Assembly (NCBI GenBank): GCA_007116425.1
Contig: SKIL01000071.1
Coordinates: 1-8,998 of the forward strand
Length of the DNA: 8,998 nt
Source: Bacteriovoracaceae bacterium
Lineage (GTDB): Bacteria; Bdellovibrionota; Bacteriovoracia; Bacteriovoracales; Bacteriovoracaceae
Direction of reading: 5' to 3'
Positions 1-6,058 of this stretch are shown here, one piece after another. The stretch's first letter is position 1, and each line of letters starts with the position of its first letter. The translations under genes were made by a program, and so were the position numbers. The notes below the pieces were generated by a model. The model worked only from the letters and a program-made list of their open reading frames with translations, was not told where the DNA came from and did not search any database.

Positions 1-409
1 ACTCTCGAACAAGCTCATCACTGAAGCCCAAATTCAGGGAAAGTGCTAACTCTGGATACTTTTTAGAAAAATTTAACATAATGGGAGCAAGCCAAGACTT
101 TCCAAGTCCTGTTAAGGTCCCAATACGAACACTCCCCTTCATAAGGTCTTTATCAAACTTTATCTCACGAAGTGTATCACTAACTTGAGAGAGAACCTTG
201 AGGCCAACTCGGTAAAGTTTTTCTCCCTCTGAAGTTGGAACAACCTTCTTCCCAGAGCGCTTAAATAGTTTTACTCCAACTTTTTGCTCAAGGTTTTTAA
301 TACTTTGACTGATGGCAGATTGAGTTACACTCAACTCTTCTGCGGCCTTCGAAAAGCTACCCATCTTGGCCACTGTAACTAAAGTTTGAAGCTGAGAAAA
401 TTCAACCAT
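1..409 (-). CDS. LysR-family transcriptional regulator, N-terminal part (runs off the left edge)
   Basis: The reading frame is open from an ATG at 407-409 down to the left edge, so 136 codons are visible and the C-terminal half is missing. The N-terminus is a classic LysR winged helix-turn-helix: it opens MVEFSQLQTLVTVAKMGS, then FSKAAEELSVTQSAISQSIK, NLEQKVGVKLFKRS and a wing with VPTSEGEKLY. A linker helix follows (about residues 65-90), and the start of the effector domain is seen in GSVRIGTLTGLG. An AAAGGTG ribosome binding site lies 6 nt before the ATG. LysR proteins bind DNA as tetramers and respond to a small co-inducer. The co-inducer and targets cannot be guessed here because the ligand domain is cut off and no divergent target gene is next to it. 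Family assignment is firm; function is unknown. Confidence 0.93.
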   Translation of the reverse strand, partial: MVEFSQLQTLVTVAKMGSFSKAAEELSVTQSAISQSIKNLEQKVGVKLFKRSGKKVVPTSEGEKLYRVGLKVLSQVSDTLREIKFDKDLMKGSVRIGTLTGLGKSWLAPIMLNFSKKYPELALSLNLGFSDELVRE

Positions 410-443
410 ACCTAACACCTTTGAGAAGTCATTATTAGTTTTG

Positions 444-472
444 CTTATACCTAAGTGAAGCTGACGTGTCAG
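444..472 (-). promoter_or_regulatory. Promoter of the LysR-type gene with an overlapping palindrome
   Basis: On the minus strand a CTGACA -35 box (467-472) and a TATAAG -10 box (444-449) are exactly 17 bp apart, each one base from consensus. The predicted transcript starts near 437, about 28 nt before the ATG. The -35 box overlaps a palindrome, CTGAC-GT-GTCAG (461-472). Since LysR proteins usually repress their own gene from a site like this, it may be the autoregulatory operator (inference). Confidence 0.6.
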
Positions 473-475
473 GCC

Positions 476-508
476 AAAAAAAAGGCCACCTGAGTTAGGT
501 GGCCTTTT
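476..508 (-). terminator. Intrinsic terminator of fusA
   Basis: A perfect 12-bp stem (480-491 with 497-508, core AGGCCACCT/AGGTGGCCT) closes a 5-nt loop. On the minus strand it is followed by an unbroken run of eight Ts (476-483, partly inside the stem). It lies 20 nt beyond the fusA stop codon and ends just before the promoter of the LysR gene, so it should insulate the two genes. Confidence 0.93.
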
Positions 509-528
509 GCAAATTAATTTTTTTGAAA

Positions 529-2685
529 TTAATCCTCATTTGCAAGCTTTTCTGCACGCTCTTTCATCACTTTCTCTTGAATATTAGCAGGACATTCTGC
601 ATAACGAGCAAACTCCATTGTGTATGTAGCTTTACCGGCAGACATTGACCTCAGATCTGAAGAATAACCAAACATTTCAGATAGAGGAACCTCTGCATTA
701 ACAATAACTTCACCATTAGGATCAGTTTCTGAACCTTGAATCATACCTCTTCGAGAAGAAATATCACCAATAACAGAACCTTGATACTCATCTGGAGTTG
801 TCACTTCGACCTTCATACAAGGCTCTAGAAGTACTGGGTCAGCAGCTTTAATCGCTTGTCTCATCGCCTGACGAGAAGCAATTCTAAAGGCCATATCAGA
901 AGAGTCAACCTCGTGATGCTTACCATCTTGAAGAAAAATTTCACAATTGATAACAGGGAAGGCCGCCAATGGACCTTTATCCATAACATCCTCAAAACCT
1001 TTCTCACAAGCGCCAATGAATTCACTAGGAATCGATCCACCTTTAATTTCATTGTTGAACTTAAAGACTTGATCTTCTTTATCCTTGCGATCATCAGTCA
1101 ATGGTTTAAGCATCCCAACAACCTGACCAAACTGTCCAGAACCACCGGTTTGCTTCTTATGTGTGTAATCAAAACGAGTTTCAGTTCTGATTGTTTCTCT
1201 ATAGTTAACCTGAGGTGCACCAACCACAACATCGGCACCGTACTCACGCTTCAAACGCTCAACATAAATCTCAAGGTGAAGCTCACCCATACCTGCAATT
1301 CGCGTCTCTCCCGACTCCTCATCAGTGAAAACGTGAAAAGTTGGATCTTCTTTGAGAAAACGCTGAAGCCCTTTTGACATCTTCGCTTGCTCATTTTTAT
1401 CCTTACAAGAGATTGAAAGTTCAATCACAGGAATAGGAACGTGAATACCCTCACAAGAAAGATGTGTTAAATCATCGTTTCCAACAAAAGTATCACCAGA
1501 AGCACAGTCTACACCAACGAGAGCAATAATATCTCCAGCGTGAGCTGTATCAATGTTTTCTCTGTCGTTAGAGTTCATTCGCACCATTCGCCCAACACGA
1601 ACTTTTTTCTTAGTTCTTGTATTATAAACAGTGTCACCTTTGTTTAAACGTCCTGAGTAAATTCGAGTATAAGTCAGCTGCCCGAACTGCTCATCAGTAA
1701 TCTTAAACGCCATAGCAACCAAATTCCCTTCTGGTGTTGGCTCAATATTTACTCTCTCATCAGTTCTAGAGTCAACGGCTGTTGGCTTCTCGCACTCAAG
1801 AGGTGAAGGCAGATAGCGAACAACGGCCTCTAAGAGGACTTGAACACCTTTGTTCTTAAAAGCAGAGCCCATAAAAACAGGTGTAAGTTGAAGTGATTGA
1901 ACTCCGGCCTTAATACAAGCATGGAGTTCTTCTTCTGTTGGTTCTTCACCTTCAAGATATTTTTCCATAACTTCATCGTTATATTCTGCTACTTTATCAA
2001 TCATTTCAGAGCGAAGCTCTTCAACTTGATCGGCAAGATCGGCAGGACATTCTTCTATACGAACTTTCTCACCTTGATCACCATCAAAATAATAAGCTTT
2101 TCTTGTTAGGAGATCGACAACACCTTGGAAGTTTTCTTCTTCACCAATTGGGACCTGCATAAGAACGGCGTTATGATTTAATTTTTCTATGAGTGCATCT
2201 CGCCCCTTAAAAGGATTTGCCCCCATACGGTCCATCTTATTCAAGAAGGCCAATCTAGGAACGCGGTAACGCTTCATCTGTCGGTCAACCGTAATACTTT
2301 GTGACTGAACACCTGAAACAGAACAAAGAACTAAAATTGCTCCATCCAAAACTCTTAGTGAACGCTCAACCTCAACAGTAAAGTCAACGTGTCCAGGAGT
2401 ATCAATAATATTAATACGAGCATCTTTATCTACACCTGTAGCGAAAGTTGTTGGCTTGCCATCTATACCTTTCCAAAAAACAGTCGTCGCTGCCGATGTA
2501 ATTGTAATCCCTTTTTCTTTTTCCAGCTCCATGTGATCCATTTTAGCGCCGTCACCACCACCGCGAACATCTTCAATTTTGTGAATACGATCACAATAAT
2601 AAAGGATACGCTCAGTTAACGTCGTTTTTCCGGAATCAATGTGGGCCGAAATCCCAATGTTTCTGGTCTTCGCCATTAGCTTCAT
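529..2685 (-). CDS. fusA: Elongation factor G, spd/mitochondrial EF-G1 type
   Basis: EF-G is the cytoplasmic GTPase that moves tRNAs and mRNA through the ribosome after each peptide bond. The protein is 718 aa. GTPase motifs are intact: G1 AHIDSGKTT (14-22), G2 GITI with Thr61, G3 DTPGH (95-99), G4 NKMD (149-152) and G5 GSAFKNKG. Domains II-V follow, including GMGELHLEIY and the C-terminal MFGYSSDLRSMSAGKATYTM. Features shared with mitochondrial EF-G1 and bacterial spdEFG1, from memory of the family, are Ser in the P-loop, LNHNAVLMQVPIG, YYFDGDQGE, YNTRTKKKVR, DCASGDTF and DYTHKKQTGGSGQFG. The start is the ATG at 2683-2685, because GGAG (2692-2695) lies 6 nt upstream. A TTG at 2695-2697 overlaps that binding site and is rejected. 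The gene is not in an rpsL-rpsG-fusA-tufA operon. It has its own promoter and terminator. Confidence 0.97.
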   Translation of the reverse strand: MKLMAKTRNIGISAHIDSGKTTLTERILYYCDRIHKIEDVRGGGDGAKMDHMELEKEKGITITSAATTVFWKGIDGKPTTFATGVDKDARINIIDTPGHVDFTVEVERSLRVLDGAILVLCSVSGVQSQSITVDRQMKRYRVPRLAFLNKMDRMGANPFKGRDALIEKLNHNAVLMQVPIGEEENFQGVVDLLTRKAYYFDGDQGEKVRIEECPADLADQVEELRSEMIDKVAEYNDEVMEKYLEGEEPTEEELHACIKAGVQSLQLTPVFMGSAFKNKGVQVLLEAVVRYLPSPLECEKPTAVDSRTDERVNIEPTPEGNLVAMAFKITDEQFGQLTYTRIYSGRLNKGDTVYNTRTKKKVRVGRMVRMNSNDRENIDTAHAGDIIALVGVDCASGDTFVGNDDLTHLSCEGIHVPIPVIELSISCKDKNEQAKMSKGLQRFLKEDPTFHVFTDEESGETRIAGMGELHLEIYVERLKREYGADVVVGAPQVNYRETIRTETRFDYTHKKQTGGSGQFGQVVGMLKPLTDDRKDKEDQVFKFNNEIKGGSIPSEFIGACEKGFEDVMDKGPLAAFPVINCEIFLQDGKHHEVDSSDMAFRIASRQAMRQAIKAADPVLLEPCMKVEVTTPDEYQGSVIGDISSRRGMIQGSETDPNGEVIVNAEVPLSEMFGYSSDLRSMSAGKATYTMEFARYAECPANIQEKVMKERAEKLANED

Positions 2686-2734
2686 TAGATACTCCAAAAT
2701 GTTGATTTCTCAATTAGTCGAAAATTGTGAACGA

Positions 2735-2763
2735 ATCTTAATGAAATTGCAAAGATGAGTCAA
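2735..2763 (-). promoter_or_regulatory. fusA promoter
   Basis: On the minus strand TTGACT (2758-2763) and TAAGAT (2735-2740) are 17 bp apart. This fits a housekeeping sigma-70 promoter, with a predicted start near 2728 and a leader of about 42 nt before the fusA ATG. The -35 box is 7 bp from the -35 box of the divergent promoter. Confidence 0.65.
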
Positions 2764-2770
2764 TCACCAA

Positions 2771-2799
2771 TTGACAAGCTGGCCAAAAATACTTAAAAA
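2771..2799 (+). promoter_or_regulatory. Promoter of the divergent hypothetical gene at 2833
   Basis: A perfect TTGACA -35 box (2771-2776) is followed after 17 bp by a weaker TAAAAA (2794-2799). The transcript would start near 2806 and have a short leader of about 27 nt carrying an AGGA ribosome binding site (2821-2824), 8 nt before the ATG. Confidence 0.55.
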
Positions 2800-2832
2800 C
2801 TGACCCCACAACCCTATCTGAGGAAAGATTGA

Positions 2833-3483
2833 ATGCGCAGCGACCTGTCGAAGCAAAATCTCTACGAGTCTGTTAAAAGTCTTATAGAACTCGAAATTCC
2901 AAATAACCAGAAACATATCCACTTCAACCAACAAAAACTATTTACGCTCTTCAGCATCGGCTTTCAGTACTTTCTTTTTAAGTCTACCAAAAACCCCGGT
3001 GCCTATATTATTCGTGTAGAAGACAGCCAGCTAGCAGAAAAGCTGGCAAAGAAATCAAAAGACCCGAGTACTAGAAAGTTTATGCAATCGCTTTTAATTC
3101 CTCGCAAATTGAAGTTTCAGCGCTCTGTATTCTACCTAGATTTTTTTCATATCGGTTCATGGAATTTAACCAGTGAGCTTTCTGCCGAGAAAATCAAAGG
3201 CGCTTTAGTAGTAAAAAATACTTCTACTCGGCCGATGGATGAAACAACTTTACAACTAGATCAAGAAGACAAATCTCAGGATGAAAATCCAATGGCCGGG
3301 CTTCCTCAAGACTATTACTATTCAATGCTTAAAGAAGTAACCCAAGAAAGTATTGTCATTGCCTTCGAAAAAAATTTTGAGGGAGTACACACTCATCAAT
3401 TTCCTTTTATTAAGAAAGAAGTTGATCGCTCTGTAAAAGGTCTCTACTTAGGTAAAGATGTCGACATTGAAGACTTACTCTAA
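2833..3483 (+). CDS. Hypothetical cytoplasmic protein, 216 aa
   Basis: I do not recognise a family. The ATG is supported by AGGA 8 nt upstream and a plausible promoter. The protein has no signal peptide, no obvious membrane segment and no cysteine. It starts with a basic, helical stretch (SKQNLYESVKSLIELEI). Next comes an aromatic-rich segment around residues 36-50 (LFTLFSIGFQYFLFK), then a lysine-rich part (65-95). A second aromatic block (about 97-112, FQRSVFYLDFFHIGSWNL) is followed by an acidic, probably disordered linker at about 134-158. The C-terminus is acidic (KDVDIEDLL). It may be a lineage-specific soluble protein. It is divergent from fusA and convergent with the lipoprotein gene, whose stop is only 19 bp from its own, with no clear terminator between them. 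Neither neighbour suggests a function. Confidence 0.8.
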   Translation: MRSDLSKQNLYESVKSLIELEIPNNQKHIHFNQQKLFTLFSIGFQYFLFKSTKNPGAYIIRVEDSQLAEKLAKKSKDPSTRKFMQSLLIPRKLKFQRSVFYLDFFHIGSWNLTSELSAEKIKGALVVKNTSTRPMDETTLQLDQEDKSQDENPMAGLPQDYYYSMLKEVTQESIVIAFEKNFEGVHTHQFPFIKKEVDRSVKGLYLGKDVDIEDLL

Positions 3484-3502
3484 GCGCCTTTAAAAATTAG
3501 AT

Positions 3503-4270
3503 TTACCACCCTTTATAACTTTGAACTGCTTTAGATCGAGCGCCTTCTCCATGCTGGGAATGAGAAGGATGTTCTTCTGGAAAATTGATTCCACGATAAT
3601 CCCAAGTTAGAGTTGCGGTCGCACCAAAAAACGGAAATTGATTTTCCAATGGCCTAACTCTAACAGTAAAGTAATCGTTCAAAGAAAAACTAGTATAAGA
3701 ACAGGCCACTCCCCAATGACGATATTCGCGTTCACTTCCAGTTGAACCAGAGATCATAACCTCTTCAATAGATACAGAAGTCTCTGGTTCTGCAATCCAA
3801 TAGAGTTGATAAAAACGTCCCCATCGATCCTCGGCCTCAAGCTCTAAACTTTGATAATGGGCAAGTTCAGGATTAAAATCTCTAATATGGTATGAGACAT
3901 AAAAACATGGCGACCTTTCAGATAAAGAAGAAAGAGAGTCGGCCAAAATCTCATCACTTAAATTTAATTTTTCTAAGTAAAACATAAGATGATCAACTTC
4001 TCCGACTCTTAATATGGGATGAATAAAAAAACGATATTTTCCCAATGACAAAGATGCGCGCATTTCAGTTTTATCTCGCCAATATTGTGGATCTATCCCT
4101 GTATAAATATCTACTAATTCCGCAGTCCCAACTTTCGAATAAATTTCGAGCATATATTCATAGTCACTATTTCCCTGTTTAGAAAAAATGGAACACGAAC
4201 TAAGAATAATGAGAGTTTTCACAAAGATAGTGAAAATAAGAGACTTCAAAAGAAAAAACTTTGTACCCAC
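3503..4270 (-). CDS. Hypothetical probable lipoprotein, 255 aa
   Basis: I do not recognise a family. The GTG at 4268-4270 is chosen as start because AGGTGG (4279-4284) lies 8 nt upstream; the GTG at 4280-4282 overlaps that site and is too close. The N-terminus MGTKFFLLKSLIFTIFVK is basic and hydrophobic and leads to LIILSSC, so L23-S24-S25-C26 fits a lipobox. Ser follows the Cys, which in the usual sorting rule favours the outer membrane. The lysine at 18 inside the hydrophobic stretch makes this signal atypical. The rest (about 27-255) looks soluble and rich in beta-forming aromatic residues, with two further cysteines (122 and 190) that could form a disulfide. The C-terminus (about 230-255) is polar, with several His and Ser. 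It has a good promoter of its own and appears to be monocistronic. Confidence 0.8.
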   Translation of the reverse strand: MGTKFFLLKSLIFTIFVKTLIILSSCSIFSKQGNSDYEYMLEIYSKVGTAELVDIYTGIDPQYWRDKTEMRASLSLGKYRFFIHPILRVGEVDHLMFYLEKLNLSDEILADSLSSLSERSPCFYVSYHIRDFNPELAHYQSLELEAEDRWGRFYQLYWIAEPETSVSIEEVMISGSTGSEREYRHWGVACSYTSFSLNDYFTVRVRPLENQFPFFGATATLTWDYRGINFPEEHPSHSQHGEGARSKAVQSYKGW

Positions 4271-4298
4271 AGCAATTACCACCTAAAAAATTTTTTCT

Positions 4299-4327
4299 AT
4301 TATGCTTCTAATCTATCCCATTGGCAA
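4299..4327 (-). promoter_or_regulatory. Promoter of the lipoprotein gene
   Basis: On the minus strand TTGCCA (4322-4327) and CATAAT (4299-4304) are 17 bp apart, each one base from consensus. The predicted start near 4292 gives a leader of about 22 nt that contains the AGGTGG ribosome binding site at 4279-4284. Confidence 0.65.
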
Positions 4328-4354
4328 AAGATAGCTCTCTTTAAAAAGAGAAGA

Positions 4355-4512
4355 GCCCCGGTGAATGAATGATTTAACGTTAAAGGTAGGTAATAGAGGG
4401 TGTCGAAAAGGCCTAATTCTAAGCCTTGGTCTTGAGGTCGGCCGTGGTGGGATCAAGGACAACGCCATCAATTCCATCTTTCACCGGGGCATCTTAAAAA
4501 ATATGGCCGACC
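4355..4512. repeat. Two interlocking inverted repeats (pseudoknot-like layout)
   Basis: The 11-bp GCCCCGGTGAA (4355-4365) is perfectly complementary to 4480-4490. The 8-bp GGTCGGCC (4436-4443) is perfectly complementary to 4505-4512 and can be extended with G-U pairs. The second pair starts inside the first and ends outside it, so in RNA the two would form a pseudoknot or be alternative folds. A smaller hairpin AAGGC/GCCTT (4408-4412 with 4423-4427) lies within. The repeats themselves are seen directly; that they form in a transcript is inference. Confidence 0.5.
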
Positions 4513-4523
4513 AGTTGTTAATT

Positions 4524-4573
4524 AAATTGCATCAACTATGCCATAATGCACCACATAAACACTGATGCAATTT
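4524..4573. repeat. Inverted repeat with 11-bp arms
   Basis: AAATTGCATCA (4524-4534) is perfectly complementary to TGATGCAATTT (4563-4573), with 28 nt between the arms. It is AT-rich and has no T-run after it in either direction, so it is not a typical terminator. Confidence 0.55.
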
Positions 4574-4806
4574 CGATGACTTGGGTGAATGCTTCTATGA
4601 TTTTCTCTAGATGAAATGGGACTGGTAATCTCCTGACACCAAAAGCCAGTGCCAAACTGAGTAAAAACTCAAAACTGCCCCACCACAGTGGGGTTATTGT
4701 ATTACCAAGCGCCTTTCAGGACCCTCTTGGAGTTCTTTACGGCCAGTTCTAACGCATAATCTACTGCGATAAGGTTGGGCATCCCAAGAAAAACACCAAA
4801 AACGGA
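4537..4806 (-). pseudogene. Possible decayed coding sequence on the minus strand
   Basis: Two stop-free stretches in different frames follow one another. The first (4806 down to 4705, 34 codons) includes an ATG at 4780-4782 and reads MPNLIAVDYALELAVKNS before stopping at 4702-4704. The second (4715 down to 4539, 59 codons) includes FEFLLSLALAFGVRRLPV and LEKIIEAFTQVIEIAS. One frameshift near 4710 would join them. Further along, 4490-4424 reads APVKDGIDGVVLDPTTADLK. The composition looks protein-like but I recognise no family. The plus strand also has open stretches here, and there is no clear ribosome binding site. Low confidence. Confidence 0.2.
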
Positions 4807-4870
4807 TCAAAATAAACTGTTAAATACAGGGTTTAAATAGAAACTCAACCCCACGATAGTGGGGCAGTTT
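4672..4870. repeat. Pair of near-identical GC-rich hairpins in opposite orientation
   Basis: A 24-bp unit, AAACTGCCCCAC-N4-GTGGGGTT, occurs at 4672-4695 on the plus strand and at 4847-4870 on the minus strand. The copies differ only in the 4-nt loop (CACA versus TATC). Each is itself a 6-bp CCCCAC/GTGGGG hairpin. The 151 bp between them hold no clear gene. The layout fits a small element bounded by inverted palindromic ends, or a duplicated terminator. No target-site duplication is evident next to the units. Confidence 0.55.
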
Positions 4871-4873
4871 CTA
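4838..4873 (-). terminator. Terminator after iscS
   Basis: The stem TAGAAACT/AGTTTCTA (4838-4845 with 4866-4873), a small internal loop and a CCCCAC/GTGGGG inner stem (4849-4854 with 4859-4864) close a 4-nt loop. It begins 3 nt beyond the iscS stop codon. On the minus strand it ends in TTTCTATTT, a short and interrupted T-tract, so the hairpin is strong but the U-run is weak. The inner part is one copy of the inverted pair at 4672-4870. Confidence 0.65.
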
Positions 4874-4876
4874 CTC

Positions 4877-6058
4877 TTATTTAAAACGACCTAAAACACG
4901 AATAACTCTATGCGACAAATCATCAGTAGAGAGGGAATTGTAATCAAAACTTTTAGGTCCAAGCGAAATCCGAAGAGCTGATCTGGCCTCTTGATGAGAG
5001 TACCCCATGGCCAATAACACTCGACTCGGGCTTACTGTGCCAGAAGAACACGCTGAACCAGAAGAAACATCCATCCCCGCCAGATCAAAAGCAGTTAAAA
5101 GAATGTCAGCAGTTGTCTCTTTCATTGCAATTGATAATGTCGAGAAATTTCTATTTTTAACTCCATGACCAACAATATAAGAGCTGTCCTGATAGTGTTT
5201 TATAATTTCACTTTCAATTTTATCTCGGTACGTTCTCATTTGCTCAATTTCATATTTCTGAGTATCTTTAAAGGCCAACATTAAGGAGTAAATTCCGTCA
5301 GTATTTTCAGTCCCAGCACGTATCCCTAATTGTTGTCCACCACCCTGAATCAAGGGATAAGGTCTTAGATCTTTTTTCATCAAGCTCAAACCGACACCTT
5401 TCATGGCCCCAAACTTGTGACCAGAAAAAGTATAAATATCGGCTTCGCTAACTATTGAGTTCCAACCTGGGATTTTTCCAACACTTTGAACAGCGTCTAC
5501 ATGAATAATCAACTTAGGGCAATTTGAAAAAATTGATCTTATCTTTTTTAGCTGTTCTAAATCCCAGACAATTCCAGTCTCATTATTTACCCAAGTATAA
5601 TTGAAGAGAATTGGACGTTCGTTAATATCAGACTCTTCGGCCAAACGCTCAAGACTCTGAAAGTCAATCGAGCCATTAGTATTGACTTCATATGTGTGAA
5701 AGTTATGACCTAACTTTTTGAGAAAAGATGACTGTTCATAGACAGCAGAATGGTCAGACTGGGCAACGAGGGCAGAAACTGAGGTATGACCAAAGTATTC
5801 TATGCCAAAACCTTTAAACACAGAATTGATGCCTTCACTTGCTCCCGAGTGAAAAACAATCTCCCACTCCGACTCAGAGAGAGAAAAGAGCTGATAAATA
5901 AAGTCTTTGACTTCGTTTATAGCTCGCTTTGAACGCTTACCACTTGAGTGAATAGATGAAGGGTTAGCAAAAAGAAAATCTCCCTTACCCAAATACTCAA
6001 CGACTGAGTCGGACAAGGGAGATGTTGCATTATAGTCGAGATAAATTCTCTTATTGAT
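4877..6058 (-). CDS. iscS: Cysteine desulfurase (IscS/NifS type), apparently with an ATC start
   Basis: This PLP enzyme takes sulfur from L-cysteine to give alanine and an enzyme persulfide for Fe-S clusters and thiolated tRNA. Counting from the ATC at 6056-6058, the 393-aa protein has the conserved N-terminus RIYLDYNATSPL (4-15), GASEGIN, His103 in SDHSAVYE, NNETG, HVDAVQ (Asp188, Gln191) and the PLP lysine Lys215 in SGHKFGAMKG. GIRAGTEN and the catalytic Cys337 in SSGSACSSG follow, so it is a class I desulfurase. The first TTG (6014-6016) would remove the conserved YLDYNAT segment. No ATG, GTG or TTG lies between it and an in-frame TGA near the iscR end. The ATC is 6 nt after GGAG and overlaps the iscR stop, implying translational coupling. 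Alternatives are ATT at 6044-6046, frameshifting from iscR, or a sequence error. No iscU follows. Identity is firm; the start is inferred. Confidence 0.92.
   Translation of the reverse strand: MNKRIYLDYNATSPLSDSVVEYLGKGDFLFANPSSIHSSGKRSKRAINEVKDFIYQLFSLSESEWEIVFHSGASEGINSVFKGFGIEYFGHTSVSALVAQSDHSAVYEQSSFLKKLGHNFHTYEVNTNGSIDFQSLERLAEESDINERPILFNYTWVNNETGIVWDLEQLKKIRSIFSNCPKLIIHVDAVQSVGKIPGWNSIVSEADIYTFSGHKFGAMKGVGLSLMKKDLRPYPLIQGGGQQLGIRAGTENTDGIYSLMLAFKDTQKYEIEQMRTYRDKIESEIIKHYQDSSYIVGHGVKNRNFSTLSIAMKETTADILLTAFDLAGMDVSSGSACSSGTVSPSRVLLAMGYSHQEARSALRISLGPKSFDYNSLSTDDLSHRVIRVLGRFK

Larger units (their letters stand above)
4328..4876. other. Long intergenic region rich in inverted repeats, no intact gene
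   Basis: About 550 bp between the lipoprotein promoter and the iscS stop codon hold no gene I can support. The part from about 4355 to 4520 is visibly richer in G+C than its surroundings. The region contains a small hairpin at 4334-4356, two long inverted repeats that cross each other (4355-4512), an 11-bp stem (4524-4573), a small hairpin TGAGT-AAAA-ACTCA (4658-4671) and two copies of a GC-rich hairpin. A 66-codon plus-strand frame at 4365-4565 has no convincing ribosome binding site and is not accepted as a gene. Short stop-free stretches on the minus strand may be gene remains. The region could be a structured RNA, a remnant of a mobile element, or both; I see no proof for either. Confidence 0.6.

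Noticed and set aside
861..1094. Minus-strand frame of 77 codons overlapping fusA in another frame
   Set aside because: It lies within the conserved C-terminal part of EF-G on the same strand and has no separate evidence of translation.
856..1377. Plus-strand frame of 173 codons, and smaller ones at 1897-2109 and 2389-2619, inside fusA
   Set aside because: They are antisense to strongly conserved EF-G sequence and read as low-complexity, Phe/Ile/Thr-rich protein. No family or ribosome binding site was recognised.
4365..4565. Plus-strand frame of 66 codons
   Set aside because: It is in a gene-free region but has no good ribosome binding site. It spans the interlocking inverted repeats, and the opposite strand has equally open stretches. 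It may be part of a degraded element, so it is described under the intergenic region only.
6014..6016. TTG as the iscS start
   Set aside because: It would delete the conserved YLDYNAT segment, and there is no ribosome binding site at a suitable distance upstream.
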